64,000 nt of DNA from Photobacterium ganghwense (GCF_003025595.1 NZ_PYMI01000006.1:124001-188000); one strand, 5' to 3'. Shown: positions 30,877 through 39,854, counted from the stretch's first letter. Notes: generated by a model from the sequence alone, not told the origin. Translations and numbers: made by a program.

Positions 30877-31944
30877 TCAGTGCAACCGGGCGGCAGAGCC
30901 CTGCCAGTGCCGAGTCGGGCGGCGCAGCCAGAACACCTGCACATTGACGGCCACCAGCACCAGTAACAACGCCATCCCGGTCAGGTTATGCGCCACCGCC
31001 ACACCCAGCGGCAGGCTGGCCACAACATTGGTAATGCCCAGCGCAACCTGGCCGCACAACACCCCCAGCATCAACAGTGCCAGCTGGCGCAACGCCGAGT
31101 GCCGCCACAGTTGCCAGGCCAGCAGTAACAGCACCAGTGTGGTAACAGCGGCACCAATCCGGTGGGTAACGTGAATCGTGACCCGCTGCTGATAATCCAG
31201 CACCCCGTACTGATAGCTGTCGTGCACCGGCTGAATCAGTGAAAACGCGCTGCTGTCGAAGCTCTGTTGCCAGTCCACTTCACACAGCGGCAACTGGGTA
31301 CACACCACAGCGGCATAATTGGCGGCAGTCCAGCCGCCGAGCGCAATCTGGCCGATGACGACGGCCAGCCCGAGCAGAGCAAACAGCGACAATGCCCCAG
31401 CAGAGGCCGTTGATGACGCAAACGGCGATGATGGACGCAGCTGGGATCGCGACGGCGAACGGGGCATCGGTAACGGCCGCAATCGCAGCCACAGCACCAA
31501 CAGCAACGAAGCCGTGGTAAAGCCTCCGAGCAGGTGGCCCATCACCACCACCGGCATCAGCGAAAGGGTTACGGTCCACATCCCGAGCATAGCCTGAAAA
31601 ACCACGGTCACCAGCAGGCAGGCCGGTAACCCCCGGGGACGCTCCAGCCGCCGCCAGGCCAGCACATTAATCGCCAGGATCATGATGCCCAGCGTACCGG
31701 CAACATAGCGGTGCAGCATTTCATTCCAGGCTTTGTGAACTTCCAACGGGGCATGGGGATAGCGGGCGGCAGCCAGTTCCTGGTGGACATCGGTTTTCGG
31801 TACCCCGGCAAAACCGTAACAACCGGGCCAGTCCGGGCAGCCCAGCCCGGCTTCGGTCAGGCGGGTGTACGCCCCCAGACCAATCACACACACTGACAGT
31901 ATCAATGCCGCCAGCACCAACAGTCTGAATCCGTTCCGTTGCAT
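30877..31944 (-). CDS. ctaA: Haem A synthase (COX15/CtaA family)
   Basis: 355 residues with eight predicted membrane segments. Family marks include LGAYTRLTEAGLGCPDWPGC near the N-terminus, EVHKAWNEMLHRYVAG with a haem-ligand His, and VTIHVTHRIGAAV in the second half. It oxidises the C8 methyl of haem O to a formyl group. The ribosome site AGGAGG is 5 bases before the start. It lies between the accessory membrane protein gene and cyoE, so the two haem A enzymes are adjacent. Confidence 0.95.
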   Translation of the reverse strand: MQRNGFRLLVLAALILSVCVIGLGAYTRLTEAGLGCPDWPGCYGFAGVPKTDVHQELAAARYPHAPLEVHKAWNEMLHRYVAGTLGIMILAINVLAWRRLERPRGLPACLLVTVVFQAMLGMWTVTLSLMPVVVMGHLLGGFTTASLLLVLWLRLRPLPMPRSPSRSQLRPSSPFASSTASAGALSLFALLGLAVVIGQIALGGWTAANYAAVVCTQLPLCEVDWQQSFDSSAFSLIQPVHDSYQYGVLDYQQRVTIHVTHRIGAAVTTLVLLLLAWQLWRHSALRQLALLMLGVLCGQVALGITNVVASLPLGVAVAHNLTGMALLLVLVAVNVQVFWLRRPTRHWQGSAARLH

Positions 31945-31954
31945 CGCCGCCTCC

Positions 31955-32503
31955 TTAGCCGATTTTAGAGAGCTTGAGCAATCGCTTGAGATCGCGCAGG
32001 ACGTCTTTTCCCTGCGCCAGCACAGCGGTTTGTCCTTTGACCAGCGGATAGGCCATCATGACGTTCCCCATGGGATCAGCGATATAGATCGCCCGGGTTC
32101 CGTGCGCCTGCGCTTTCAGCTTCGCGACAATATAATCAGGCACCTGACGGGCTGTCACGCCCGTCGCCTGCGCCCGAATAGCAGCTGGCTGAGCGGCAAG
32201 CCCATCGCCCTGCACCAGTAACACACTGTCGAGGCGGGAGTGATCCGCTCCGACCGCCTGAGGAACCTGACGCAGGTTAAACAACGCCCCCTGACAGTAG
32301 TCATCACAGTGGTCCGGCAGCAGGTAAATCAGCTGCCAGCGATGGCGCTCGCCAAGCCAGTCCGAGGTCAGTGGCTGTTCCAGCAAATCCCCCCGGTTGG
32401 TTACCCCGCCGTGATACCAGTCCATGTCCAGCACCAGTTTGGCAATGCCCACCGGCAACACAAACACCCCCAGGAGCAGCAACAACGTTCCGTGTTTACT
32501 CAT
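31955..32503 (-). CDS. Cytochrome oxidase-associated membrane-anchored protein
   Basis: 182 residues: one N-terminal membrane segment (about 5-23) and a periplasmic domain with a weak thioredoxin-like pattern (LIYLLPDHCDDYCQGALFNLRQV near 59, ending in ADPMGNVMMAYP). The two Cys residues in HCDDYC recall the CxxxC copper site of SCO proteins, but the spacing and context are only suggestive. Similar genes lie between SURF1 and ctaA in oxidase clusters of Shewanella-like bacteria. No classical SCO gene is seen in this cluster, so a copper or thiol role is possible. It overlaps the SURF1 gene by ATGA. Confidence 0.85.
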   Translation of the reverse strand: MSKHGTLLLLLGVFVLPVGIAKLVLDMDWYHGGVTNRGDLLEQPLTSDWLGERHRWQLIYLLPDHCDDYCQGALFNLRQVPQAVGADHSRLDSVLLVQGDGLAAQPAAIRAQATGVTARQVPDYIVAKLKAQAHGTRAIYIADPMGNVMMAYPLVKGQTAVLAQGKDVLRDLKRLLKLSKIG

Positions 32504-33177
32504 ACCTTACTCCGTCTTAACCACCACACCGCCAGCCCGGATACCGCCAGCGCCATCAGGAACCATTGCAGGGCATAGGCATAATGCTTCTGCGGACCGG
32601 TCACGACCGGAATCCAGGTCTGCTCCAGCGCCACCGGACTGTCCGGATCAATCTGTAACACCCAGGGCGGCAGCGGCAATCCCGTCCGCTCTCTCAGTGC
32701 TGCTAGGTTGATATTCTGGACCCGCAGGGGAAACCCCTCCCCCAGTTGCTCCGGCGCCAGCTCCAGTAACGTTGACGGCGGGGCGATAATGCCACTGATC
32801 CGGACTTCCCCATGCAGCTCCGGCAGCACCGGGATCTGATCGCGATATGGCGGCGCAGCAATCCAGCCCAGATTGACCATCACCCAGCTGTTTTCCGACA
32901 TAAAGGGATACAGCACGTGATAGCCGGGCTGGCCTCTGTACATCTGATTATCCAGCAGCACAGCCCGGCTGTGATCAAACTGGCCGCGCAGGGTCAGGCT
33001 GTACCAGCGAGGGTCTGCCGGCAGACTAGCAATGCTGTAATACATCTGCTCACTGCGAAACTGGAGGACATGGTTCAGCTGCTCTTTTTCCTGTGCCCGC
33101 GACATTTGCCACAAACCCAACTTGACCAACGTCACCAGTACCGCCACAGTAAACAATATGAACCCGATCCTTCGCAT
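32500..33177 (-). CDS. SURF1 family oxidase assembly protein
   Basis: 225 residues with the SURF1 layout: a membrane segment at each end (about 5-25 and 203-220) with a periplasmic loop between. Conserved blocks are LGLWQMSRAQEK, LLDNQMYRGQPGYHVLYPF and VMVNLGWI. SURF1 helps insert haem A into subunit I of aa3-type oxidases. The gene is leftward and translationally coupled (ATGA overlap) to the next accessory gene. Confidence 0.93.
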   Translation of the reverse strand: MRRIGFILFTVAVLVTLVKLGLWQMSRAQEKEQLNHVLQFRSEQMYYSIASLPADPRWYSLTLRGQFDHSRAVLLDNQMYRGQPGYHVLYPFMSENSWVMVNLGWIAAPPYRDQIPVLPELHGEVRISGIIAPPSTLLELAPEQLGEGFPLRVQNINLAALRERTGLPLPPWVLQIDPDSPVALEQTWIPVVTGPQKHYAYALQWFLMALAVSGLAVWWLRRSKV

Positions 33178-33206
33178 GACTGACCCCTATCCCGCCGAGG
33201 TGGCCT

Positions 33207-33413
33207 ATGTTGCTGAAAGCCCTGATCGTTTGCCTGCTGATTTTTATCATCTTCAACTTGTTCAGAGCACTACCTGTGATGCTCAAAGGTAAGCAGGCAT
33301 ACCCGATGTCCCGCTACCTTGGCCGACGCATTCTGCTGTCAGTGATCCTGTTTGCGCTCCTGCTGCTGGCACTGGCGAGCGGGGTGATCACCCCCAATCC
33401 CCGCCCTTACTGA
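33207..33413 (+). CDS. DUF2909-type twin-transmembrane small protein
   Basis: 68 residues with two hydrophobic segments (about 2-22 and 43-63) joined by a basic loop (KGKQAYPMSRYLGRR). The ribosome site GAGGTG is 6 bases from the ATG. Such small proteins are regular companions of cytochrome c oxidase and haem A genes in proteobacteria; the role is unknown but assembly is likely. It points against the surrounding oxidase genes, between SURF1 and coxC, with its start facing the SURF1 start. Confidence 0.85.
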   Translation: MLLKALIVCLLIFIIFNLFRALPVMLKGKQAYPMSRYLGRRILLSVILFALLLLALASGVITPNPRPY

Positions 33414-33430
33414 GCAATATCACGCTTCGG

Positions 33431-34333
33431 TCAGAGAATGTAGACAAACACAAACAGGCACAGCCAAACCACATCCACAAAGTGCCAGTACCAGGCACCG
33501 GCCTGAAACGCAAAATGCCGCTCCGCACTAAAATGCCCCCGCAGGATACGCAGCCAGACAATGAACAGAATGAGAGTACCGAGGGTCACGTGCATGCCGT
33601 GAAACCCGGTCAGCAGGAAGAAGGTATTGCCATACACCCCGGCATCCAGCGTCAGGTTCATCTCTTCATAGGCATGGGCGTACTCGACCCCCTGCAGGTA
33701 AACAAACAGTGCCCCCAGCAGAACGGTCAGCAACAGAAACAGCGTCAGGCGCGGGCGGTTATCCTGCTCCAGCGCCGTGTGCGCGATATGCACCGTCACG
33801 GATGAGGTCAGCAGGATCATGGTGTTATACAGCGGCAGCCCCCATGCTCCCATTGCCTGGGTTTCAGTACCGCCCGGGGTCATCAGCAGTGGCCACTGGG
33901 CAATGAAATCCGGCCACAGCACCGCATGGGTCATGGCGTTGTTCCCCGCCCCGCCGAGCCAGGGAACAGCAATCATCCGGGCATAAAACAGCGCCCCGAA
34001 GAAGGCCGCAAAGAACATCACTTCCGAGAAAATAAACCAGCTCATGCCCTGGCGGAACGAACGGTCCATCTGGCTGCTGTACAGCCCTCGCATGGATTCG
34101 CTAATCACATCGCGGAACCAGCCGAACAGCATGATTAACAGCAGCCCAACGCCCGACATCAGGATCCAGGGGCCCTGACCGTTGAACAGACCGCCGACCG
34201 TCGCCCCGGCCCCCATTGCAATCAGGAACAGGGCCACCGCCCCGACAATCGGCCAGATGCTGGCAGCCGGTACGTAATAGGGTTCGCTCCCCGGGGTTGC
34301 CGACTGCTCATGCTCAGAGTAAGGGTTCGCCAT
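33431..34333 (-). CDS. coxC: Cytochrome c oxidase subunit III
   Basis: 300 residues with seven membrane segments. Typical subunit III features are WPIVGAVALFLIAMGAG, a conserved Glu-rich second segment (SWFIFSEVMFFAAFFGALFYARM) and the C-terminal block FHGMHVTLGTL, ending with AWYWHFVDVVWLCLFV. It stabilises the proton-pumping core in the inner membrane. It follows ctaG by 8 bases. Confidence 0.96.
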   Translation of the reverse strand: MANPYSEHEQSATPGSEPYYVPAASIWPIVGAVALFLIAMGAGATVGGLFNGQGPWILMSGVGLLLIMLFGWFRDVISESMRGLYSSQMDRSFRQGMSWFIFSEVMFFAAFFGALFYARMIAVPWLGGAGNNAMTHAVLWPDFIAQWPLLMTPGGTETQAMGAWGLPLYNTMILLTSSVTVHIAHTALEQDNRPRLTLFLLLTVLLGALFVYLQGVEYAHAYEEMNLTLDAGVYGNTFFLLTGFHGMHVTLGTLILFIVWLRILRGHFSAERHFAFQAGAWYWHFVDVVWLCLFVFVYIL

Positions 34334-34341
34334 CTTTCACC

Positions 34342-34956
34342 TCATTGCGTTTGGGCCGCCGCTTCCGGCTTAGCATTAAACAGGGTGTACGCCAGGGTCA
34401 GGGTGTTAATGTCCTCCGGCAACGCCGGATCCACATAAAACACCAGTGGCAGGCTGGCTGTTGCCCCTGCCCCGAGCGGCTGGCGGTTAAAGCAGAAGCA
34501 TTCAATTTTGTTGAAGTACTGTGCGCCCAGCCCCGGGCTGACCGACGGCACGGCCTGCCCCACGGTTTCCACCGCAGTCAGGTTATGGGCTTTGAAACTC
34601 ACCGTGTGCGTTTCGCCGGGATAGACCACCATCCGCCGGACTTCCGGCTCGAATGTCCAGCGCATCCCCGGATGGATATACGCGACAAACTCCACCGTAA
34701 CCTGACGGCTGGTATCCACCCGTTCACTGGCAGCTGTCGGGGTGTCGGCGGTTTTCCCGTTGATGCCGGTGATATCGCAGAACACGTTGTAAAGTGGCAC
34801 CAGTGCAAAGGCAAAACCAAACATGCCTACTGCCATCGCGACCAGAGACCAGAACGAGCGTTTCTGACGGTCCAACTGTCTGTTCGCGCCCGGCTTGTTC
34901 ACATCACGCTGGGTCGCACCAGATTTGTCAGATTCGGGTGTCGGTGTCTTGGCCAT
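34342..34956 (-). CDS. ctaG: Cytochrome c oxidase assembly protein CtaG/Cox11
   Basis: 204 residues. It has a basic N-terminal tail, one membrane segment (about 35-58) and a periplasmic immunoglobulin-like domain with the Cu(I)-binding CFCF motif in KIECFCFNRQPL (about residue 150). It delivers copper to the CuB site of subunit I. It lies between coxA and coxC, the normal order for proteobacterial aa3 oxidase operons. Confidence 0.96.
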   Translation of the reverse strand: MAKTPTPESDKSGATQRDVNKPGANRQLDRQKRSFWSLVAMAVGMFGFAFALVPLYNVFCDITGINGKTADTPTAASERVDTSRQVTVEFVAYIHPGMRWTFEPEVRRMVVYPGETHTVSFKAHNLTAVETVGQAVPSVSPGLGAQYFNKIECFCFNRQPLGAGATASLPLVFYVDPALPEDINTLTLAYTLFNAKPEAAAQTQ

Positions 34957-34980
34957 GACATGCCCCCTTCATCAGCCTGA

Positions 34981-36588
34981 TTAATCGATACGCGGTGGCG
35001 TCGAGAAGGTGTGGTGCGGCGCCGGTGACGGCACTGTCCATTCCAGCCCTTCCGCCCCGTCCCACGGTTTGGCTGCCGCTTTCTCTCCGCCGCGGACGCA
35101 CTTAATCACGACCGCCAGGAATATCAGCTGCGACAGGCCAAACATAAAGCCACCGATACTGACCACGGCATTCACATCCGCAAACTGGAGGGCATAATCG
35201 GGGATCCGGCGCGGCATACCAGCCAGCCCCAGAAAGTGCATCGGGAAGAACAGGATGTTGACCGACACCACCGAGCACCAGAAATGCCACTTGGCGAGTT
35301 TTTCGTTGAACATGTGCCCGGTCCATTTGGGGAGCCAGTAGTACGCCGCCGCCATGATGGAGAAGATCGCGCCCGACACGAGCACATAGTGGAAATGCGC
35401 CACCACAAAATAGGTATCGTGGTACTGGAAGTCCGCCGGGGTGATCGCCAGCATCAGGCCGGAAAAGCCACCGATGGTAAACAGCACGATAAAGGCGATG
35501 GCAAACAGCATCGGCACTTCAAAACTCAGCGAGCCGCGCCACATGGTGGCAACCCAGTTAAAGACCTTGACCCCGGTCGGCACCGAAATCAGCATGGTGC
35601 AATACATGAAGAACAGTTCCGCCGCGACCGGCATCCCTGTGGTGAACATATGGTGCGCCCAGACCAGAAAACTGAGCCCGGCAATCGACGCAGTGGCGTA
35701 AACCATGGAACTGTAACCAAACAGTTTCTTACGGGAAAAGGCAGGGACTATCGCCGAAATAATACCGAAACTCGGCAAAATCATGATGTACACTTCAGGG
35801 TGACCGAAGAACCAGAAAATGTGCTGGAACATCACCGGATCGCCCCCGCCAGCCGCATCAAAGAAACTGGTGCCGAAGTACTTGTCAGTCAGTACCATGG
35901 TGACCGCCCCGGCCAATACCGGCATCACGGCAATCAGCAGAAACGCGGTGATCAGCCAGGTCCAGACAAACAGCGGCATCTTCATGTAGGTCATGCCCGG
36001 CGCGCGCAGGTTAACGATGGTGACAATGACGTTGATTGCCCCCATGATGGAGCTGATCCCCATGATATGGATGGCAAACACGAACAAACCGGTACTTTCC
36101 GGACTGAACGTGGTCGACAGCGGCGCATAAAAAGTCCAGCCGAAGTTCGGGCCGCCCCCTTCCATAAACAGCGACGTCAGCAGCAGAGTGAAGGCAAACG
36201 GCAGAATCCAGAAACTCCAGTTATTCATCCGTGGCAGGGCCATATCCGGCGCCCCGATCATCATGGGAATCATCCAGTTTGCCAGTCCGGTAAATGCCGG
36301 CATGACGGCACCAAAAACCATGATCAGGCCATGAACGGTCGTCATCTGGTTAAAAAAATTCGGTTCCACCAGCTGCAAGCCAGGCTGGAACAGCTCCGCC
36401 CGGATCACCATGGCCATTGCCCCGCCAATCAGGAACATGGCAAAGCTGAACATCAGGTAGAGGGAGCCGATGTCTTTATGGTTCGTGGTCAGCAGCCAGC
36501 GTTTCAGACCGGACTGAGGATGGTCGTGATGCTCATGCTCGGTCGCGGTACTTTCGACTCCGGTTTGCTCGCGCAACATGTCCGTCAT
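34981..36588 (-). CDS. coxA: Cytochrome c oxidase subunit I
   Basis: 535 residues with 12 membrane segments. It binds haem a and the haem a3-CuB centre, where oxygen is reduced. Visible are the low-spin haem His region (MTTVHGLIMVFG), the type A1 proton-channel motif GHPEVYIMILPSFGIIS, the paired His of CuB (WAHHMFTTG) and HFHYVLVSG with the a3 ligands. The start is ATG 36588 with GGGGAGA 6 bases upstream; the GTG two codons earlier is possible. Confidence 0.97.
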   Translation of the reverse strand: MTDMLREQTGVESTATEHEHHDHPQSGLKRWLLTTNHKDIGSLYLMFSFAMFLIGGAMAMVIRAELFQPGLQLVEPNFFNQMTTVHGLIMVFGAVMPAFTGLANWMIPMMIGAPDMALPRMNNWSFWILPFAFTLLLTSLFMEGGGPNFGWTFYAPLSTTFSPESTGLFVFAIHIMGISSIMGAINVIVTIVNLRAPGMTYMKMPLFVWTWLITAFLLIAVMPVLAGAVTMVLTDKYFGTSFFDAAGGGDPVMFQHIFWFFGHPEVYIMILPSFGIISAIVPAFSRKKLFGYSSMVYATASIAGLSFLVWAHHMFTTGMPVAAELFFMYCTMLISVPTGVKVFNWVATMWRGSLSFEVPMLFAIAFIVLFTIGGFSGLMLAITPADFQYHDTYFVVAHFHYVLVSGAIFSIMAAAYYWLPKWTGHMFNEKLAKWHFWCSVVSVNILFFPMHFLGLAGMPRRIPDYALQFADVNAVVSIGGFMFGLSQLIFLAVVIKCVRGGEKAAAKPWDGAEGLEWTVPSPAPHHTFSTPPRID

Positions 36589-36600
36589 CGTCACTCTCCC

Positions 36601-37746
36601 CTATAGCTCTTTGCCATCGATCACAGCCTGCACTTCGGCGGCCTGAACCGTATCCCCGGTATTGTTCCCCCAGGCATTACGCTCGTAGGTAATGACTGAA
36701 GCCAGCTCTTTCAGGCTGAGCTGCGGCCCGAATGCCTGCATGGCCGTGCCGGGACGCCCATGCACCACGACGCTGATATGTTCCAGCTTGGCTGACGGGT
36801 CCACGGCGATCCCCTGTCCGGCCAACGCCGGGAAAGCGCCGGGCAGCCCCTGGCCATTCACCTGGTGACACATGGCGCAGCGGGTGTTGTAAACCTGCTC
36901 TCCGAGCGTCATCAGCTCATCCATGTCCATTTCCATCGCCAGCAGACGCTGCTCTTCTTCGCGGGCCTGCTGCTGGGCAACTTTGGTGGCCTGCAGCCAC
37001 TCATCAAATTCATCCTGCGGTTTGGCAATCACCACAATCGGCATGAAGCCATGATCTTTGCCGCACAATTCCGCACACTGCCCGCGGTAAATACCCGGCT
37101 GATCAATGCGCGTCCAGGCTTCATTGATAAAGCCGGGGTTCGCATCTTTCTTGACCGCAAAATCCGGCACCCACCAGGAATGGATGACGTCCTGGGAAGT
37201 GATCAGAAAGCGGATTTTCTTGCCAATCGGCAGAATCAGCGGTCGATCCACTTCCAGCAGGTAATTGTCACGCTTGTCACGTTCGTTAGCAATTTGTGCC
37301 GATGTCGTGGCCAGAAGAGAATAAAAACCGACATCTTCGTCGAAATAGCTGTAATGCCATTTCCATTGTGAGCCAGTAATCTGCACCGTCAGATCCGGCT
37401 GCGAGGTATCTTCCATCGCCAGCAGAGTTCGGGTAGCCGGAATGGCCATGATGATAAGGATGATGAACGGGATCACCGTCCAGACGATTTCGACCTTGGT
37501 ACTTTCATGGAACGAAGCCGCCTGCGCCCCTTTCGACCGGCGGTGATGGATGATAGACCAGAACATCACGCCAAATACCACCAAACCGATGGCAACGCAG
37601 ATGTAAAAAATGGTCATATGGAGATCGAACACCCGCTGACTGACCTCGGTAACCCCCGGTGTCATGTTCAGGCGCATGGGTTGGGTATCAGCGTGTACCG
37701 GCACAGCCAGCAAAACACTCAGACAGCACATCAGATGGCGAATCAT
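36601..37746 (-). CDS. coxB: Cytochrome c oxidase subunit II with fused cytochrome c domain (caa3-type)
   Basis: 381 residues: a signal-like N-terminus (to VHA), two membrane segments (about 40-62 and 83-104), the CuA cupredoxin domain with CAELCGKDHGFM, a Gln/Glu-rich linker and a C-terminal cytochrome c domain with the haem site CAMCH (about residue 290) and the Met ligand in GTAMQAF. The fusion makes this a caa3-type subunit II with its own electron-entry haem. It is the first gene of the leftward oxidase operon. The ribosome site GGAGGG is 9 bases before the ATG; a GTG one codon earlier could be used. Confidence 0.96.
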   Translation of the reverse strand: MIRHLMCCLSVLLAVPVHADTQPMRLNMTPGVTEVSQRVFDLHMTIFYICVAIGLVVFGVMFWSIIHHRRSKGAQAASFHESTKVEIVWTVIPFIILIIMAIPATRTLLAMEDTSQPDLTVQITGSQWKWHYSYFDEDVGFYSLLATTSAQIANERDKRDNYLLEVDRPLILPIGKKIRFLITSQDVIHSWWVPDFAVKKDANPGFINEAWTRIDQPGIYRGQCAELCGKDHGFMPIVVIAKPQDEFDEWLQATKVAQQQAREEEQRLLAMEMDMDELMTLGEQVYNTRCAMCHQVNGQGLPGAFPALAGQGIAVDPSAKLEHISVVVHGRPGTAMQAFGPQLSLKELASVITYERNAWGNNTGDTVQAAEVQAVIDGKEL

Positions 37747-37876
37747 CACCCGGTTCCCTCCTTCCTAATCCCGCTCGCCACAACACCGGGGCGGACTCTG
37801 CACCGGATGGCAATACGAAAATGATTCGGTAACAGGCCCACCTGAACAACCAGGCAGGCTCAAGAGCAATAAAAGA

Positions 37877-37900
37877 GTTAACAGTTTGTTTACAATTAAC
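37877..37900 (-). promoter_or_regulatory. Possible ArcA-type direct repeats upstream of coxB
   Basis: On the minus strand GTAAAC and GTTAAC elements are spaced 11 bases start to start, next to a further GTTAAT, in an AT-rich region about 130-150 bases before coxB. This resembles ArcA binding repeats, which would fit repression of an aerobic oxidase without oxygen. It is a weak pattern match. Confidence 0.3.
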
Positions 37901-38019
37901 TTAGGACAGGATCAGGAAAAATGCGCAATAAAATGATAGGAAAAATCTGTCGCCCGCCGGAATAAGCGCGACGGAGCACTATTGATGAAGGTGTGGCCAA
38001 ATGCGGCGATTAGGAGGGC

Positions 38020-38820
38020 TTATAGGCGGATATGTACCAGAACAGGCACAATTCTGAATTTCATACCCGGCGTTCTCGCCAGCCAGCGTTGCCAGTGGCT
38101 CCAACGCGAACAGGCATTATCCAGTGGGCTGTACTGCCCGACCGGTTCGGCCCACGGCAGCCATTGCAGCACCTGCCTCAGGGCATTGCGAAAGCCATGC
38201 CGATAAGGTTGGGCCACGCCCATTTTTTTGGCTACCGGCCAGTGGCAGCGATCCCCGGCCATGACCAGACACAGCTCCGCCCGACCAAAATGGCAGGCCA
38301 GAGACTGCAGGAAACGGGAAAGTTCAGCGGCGGTACACTGCAATAACGCCTGGTCACACAGCAGCATAACCGGGGTTGACATCAGCGGCGGCAGCGAATG
38401 CAACCAACTGAGATCCTGAATAGAGCCAGGTAACATGCGGTAGCGCTCGCTGCGGTGAAACAGGCGCTGGCGCCACAACAGATGCTCATTGGCATCGACA
38501 TCAAACCAACGACAACGGCCGTTATCAATGCGGTAGAATCGGGTATCCAGCCCCCCGGCGATATTAATGATGGTGCCGTTCGGGTGGCGGCGCAAGAAAT
38601 GCTGAACCTGCCGGTCACACTGCAGCGCAAGACTGGCATGAAGCAGCTGTTGTTCTGACACATTACCGGTCAGGCAGTCCGGTTTGAGATGGCACTGGCT
38701 GCAGGCAACAGCCGCCATGGGATCATAAAGCAGACAATCATCTGCCATGCTTTCACGACTACGAAGCCAAAGAGGCTGCAGCAGATCAGGCGGGATGTCG
38801 TAACGGGCAGAATTGGTCAT
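38020..38820 (-). CDS. Class I SAM-dependent methyltransferase, LCM/TcmP-like, Fur-controlled
   Basis: 266 residues. The nucleotide-binding motif I is NIAGGLDTRFYR (about residues 88-99), followed by acidic WFDVDANEHLLWRQRL and LLCDQALLQCTAAE, the pattern of the leucine carboxyl methyltransferase/TcmP O-methyltransferase family. The N-terminal segment contains four Cys within 20 residues (CLLYDPMAAVACSQCHLKPDC), an unusual cluster. The substrate is unknown. The start has AAGGAG 7 bases upstream. A 16/19 Fur box lies 29 bases before the ATG inside the promoter, so the gene should be induced by iron starvation. It stands alone between coxB and lexA. Confidence 0.85.
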   Translation of the reverse strand: MTNSARYDIPPDLLQPLWLRSRESMADDCLLYDPMAAVACSQCHLKPDCLTGNVSEQQLLHASLALQCDRQVQHFLRRHPNGTIINIAGGLDTRFYRIDNGRCRWFDVDANEHLLWRQRLFHRSERYRMLPGSIQDLSWLHSLPPLMSTPVMLLCDQALLQCTAAELSRFLQSLACHFGRAELCLVMAGDRCHWPVAKKMGVAQPYRHGFRNALRQVLQWLPWAEPVGQYSPLDNACSRWSHWQRWLARTPGMKFRIVPVLVHIRL

Positions 38821-38848
38821 TATCATCTCCTTCATAACATGAACAGAT

Positions 38849-38867
38849 GATAATGACTATCATTAAC
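38849..38867. promoter_or_regulatory. Fur box
   Basis: GATAATGACTATCATTAAC matches the 19-base Fur consensus at 16 positions. It sits between a leftward TTTACA (-35) and TTATCA (-10) spaced 17 bases, so Fur-iron would block the methyltransferase promoter. Confidence 0.85.
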
Positions 38868-38918
38868 ACTTGTAAAGCTTTTTGGTGTAAATTTATACGG
38901 TAAGAAAAGCCGGAAAAT

Positions 38919-39539
38919 TTACATCCAGTCGCTGCTGCGAATCACGCCGACTGCCAGACCTTCAATCGTCAGGTGCTGGTTGCTCAAATCTACCACGATA
39001 GGCGCAAACTCTTCGTTTTCAGCATGCAGCAGCACTTGCGAGCCTTTGCGTTCCAGGCGTTTCACGGTGACGTCATCATCAACGCGGGCTACTACGACCT
39101 GACCGTCGCGGACATCCTGGGTTTTATGCACCGCCAACAGGTCACCGTCCATAATGCCGATGTCTTTCATACTCATCCCGTTCACACGCAGCAGAAAGTC
39201 TGCACGCGGTTTGAACAACGATGGATCCACATCGTAATGGGTTTCGACATGCTCCTGAGCCAGGATCGGTTCACCGGCGGCCACTTGGCCAATCAGGGGC
39301 AAACCCTGCTCCTGCTGACCAGATTCATGCTGTATCAGACGGATCCCGCGGGAGGCACCGGGAATGATCTCAATGACCTGCTTGCGGGCCAGAGCTTTAA
39401 GGTGTTCCTCGGCAGCATTAGCCGAGCGGAAGCCTAGCTCACGGGCTATTTCAGCGCGTGTAGGCGGCATTCCAGTATCTTCAATTTTTGCTTTGATCAA
39501 ATCAAAGACTTCTTGTTGGCGCGGCGTTAACGGCTTCAT
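38919..39539 (-). CDS. lexA: SOS repressor LexA
   Basis: 206 residues. The N-terminal winged helix binds SOS boxes ([27 protein letters not shown], about 24-50). The C-terminal protease domain has the Ala88-Gly89 cleavage site (QVAAGEPIL), catalytic Ser123 (VNGMSMKD) and Lys160 (DDDVTVKRL). RecA filaments trigger self-cleavage and SOS induction. The second of two consecutive ATGs is used, matching the family start. Two LexA boxes in its own promoter show autoregulation. It is divergent from plsB, as in E. coli. Confidence 0.98.
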   Translation of the reverse strand: MKPLTPRQQEVFDLIKAKIEDTGMPPTRAEIARELGFRSANAAEEHLKALARKQVIEIIPGASRGIRLIQHESGQQEQGLPLIGQVAAGEPILAQEHVETHYDVDPSLFKPRADFLLRVNGMSMKDIGIMDGDLLAVHKTQDVRDGQVVVARVDDDVTVKRLERKGSQVLLHAENEEFAPIVVDLSNQHLTIEGLAVGVIRSSDWM

Positions 39540-39547
39540 CATTCACC

Positions 39548-39563
39548 CTGTCTTTTTATACAG
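39548..39563. promoter_or_regulatory. LexA (SOS) box 1
   Basis: CTGTCTTTTTATACAG, a CTG-N10-CAG site 9 bases before the lexA start codon. Confidence 0.8.
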
Positions 39564-39567
39564 TTCA

Positions 39568-39583
39568 CTGTGAGTATATCCAG
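39568..39583. promoter_or_regulatory. LexA (SOS) box 2 overlapping the lexA -10
   Basis: CTGTGAGTATATCCAG, a CTG-N10-CAG site. Leftward it overlaps the -10 TATACT, which follows TTTTCA by 17 bases. With box 1 it repeats the two-box layout of the E. coli lexA promoter. The rest of the 312-base lexA/plsB gap carries the plsB promoter region (TGCTATCCT near 39810) and no gene. Confidence 0.85.
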
Positions 39584-39854
39584 TGTTAACACGCTTGAAA
39601 AGGTAATTGTTTATGAAAACAGCAATTATGGCGAGAAAACGCCAGCCCCGTCCCACCCCCTCACCTACACTTGGATGAAAAGCTCGGCCGTACGAAATGT
39701 CCGGAATTAAAGATAGGAAAATTGAAACAAGTAAGCGGTTAAAAATACAATAAAAATGTCATTTAACCGCAAGTATGTGCTATTTCGCTGCTATTAGCGG
39801 CTCTTTTTCTGCTATCCTTGCGGCGCATTAAGAATTCGAGACGAGTAAGAAGAT

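Noticed and set aside
35236..36606. 456-codon open frame opposite coxA
   Set aside because: His/Gln/Arg-rich product is typical of the reverse frame of a membrane protein gene; coxA is certain.
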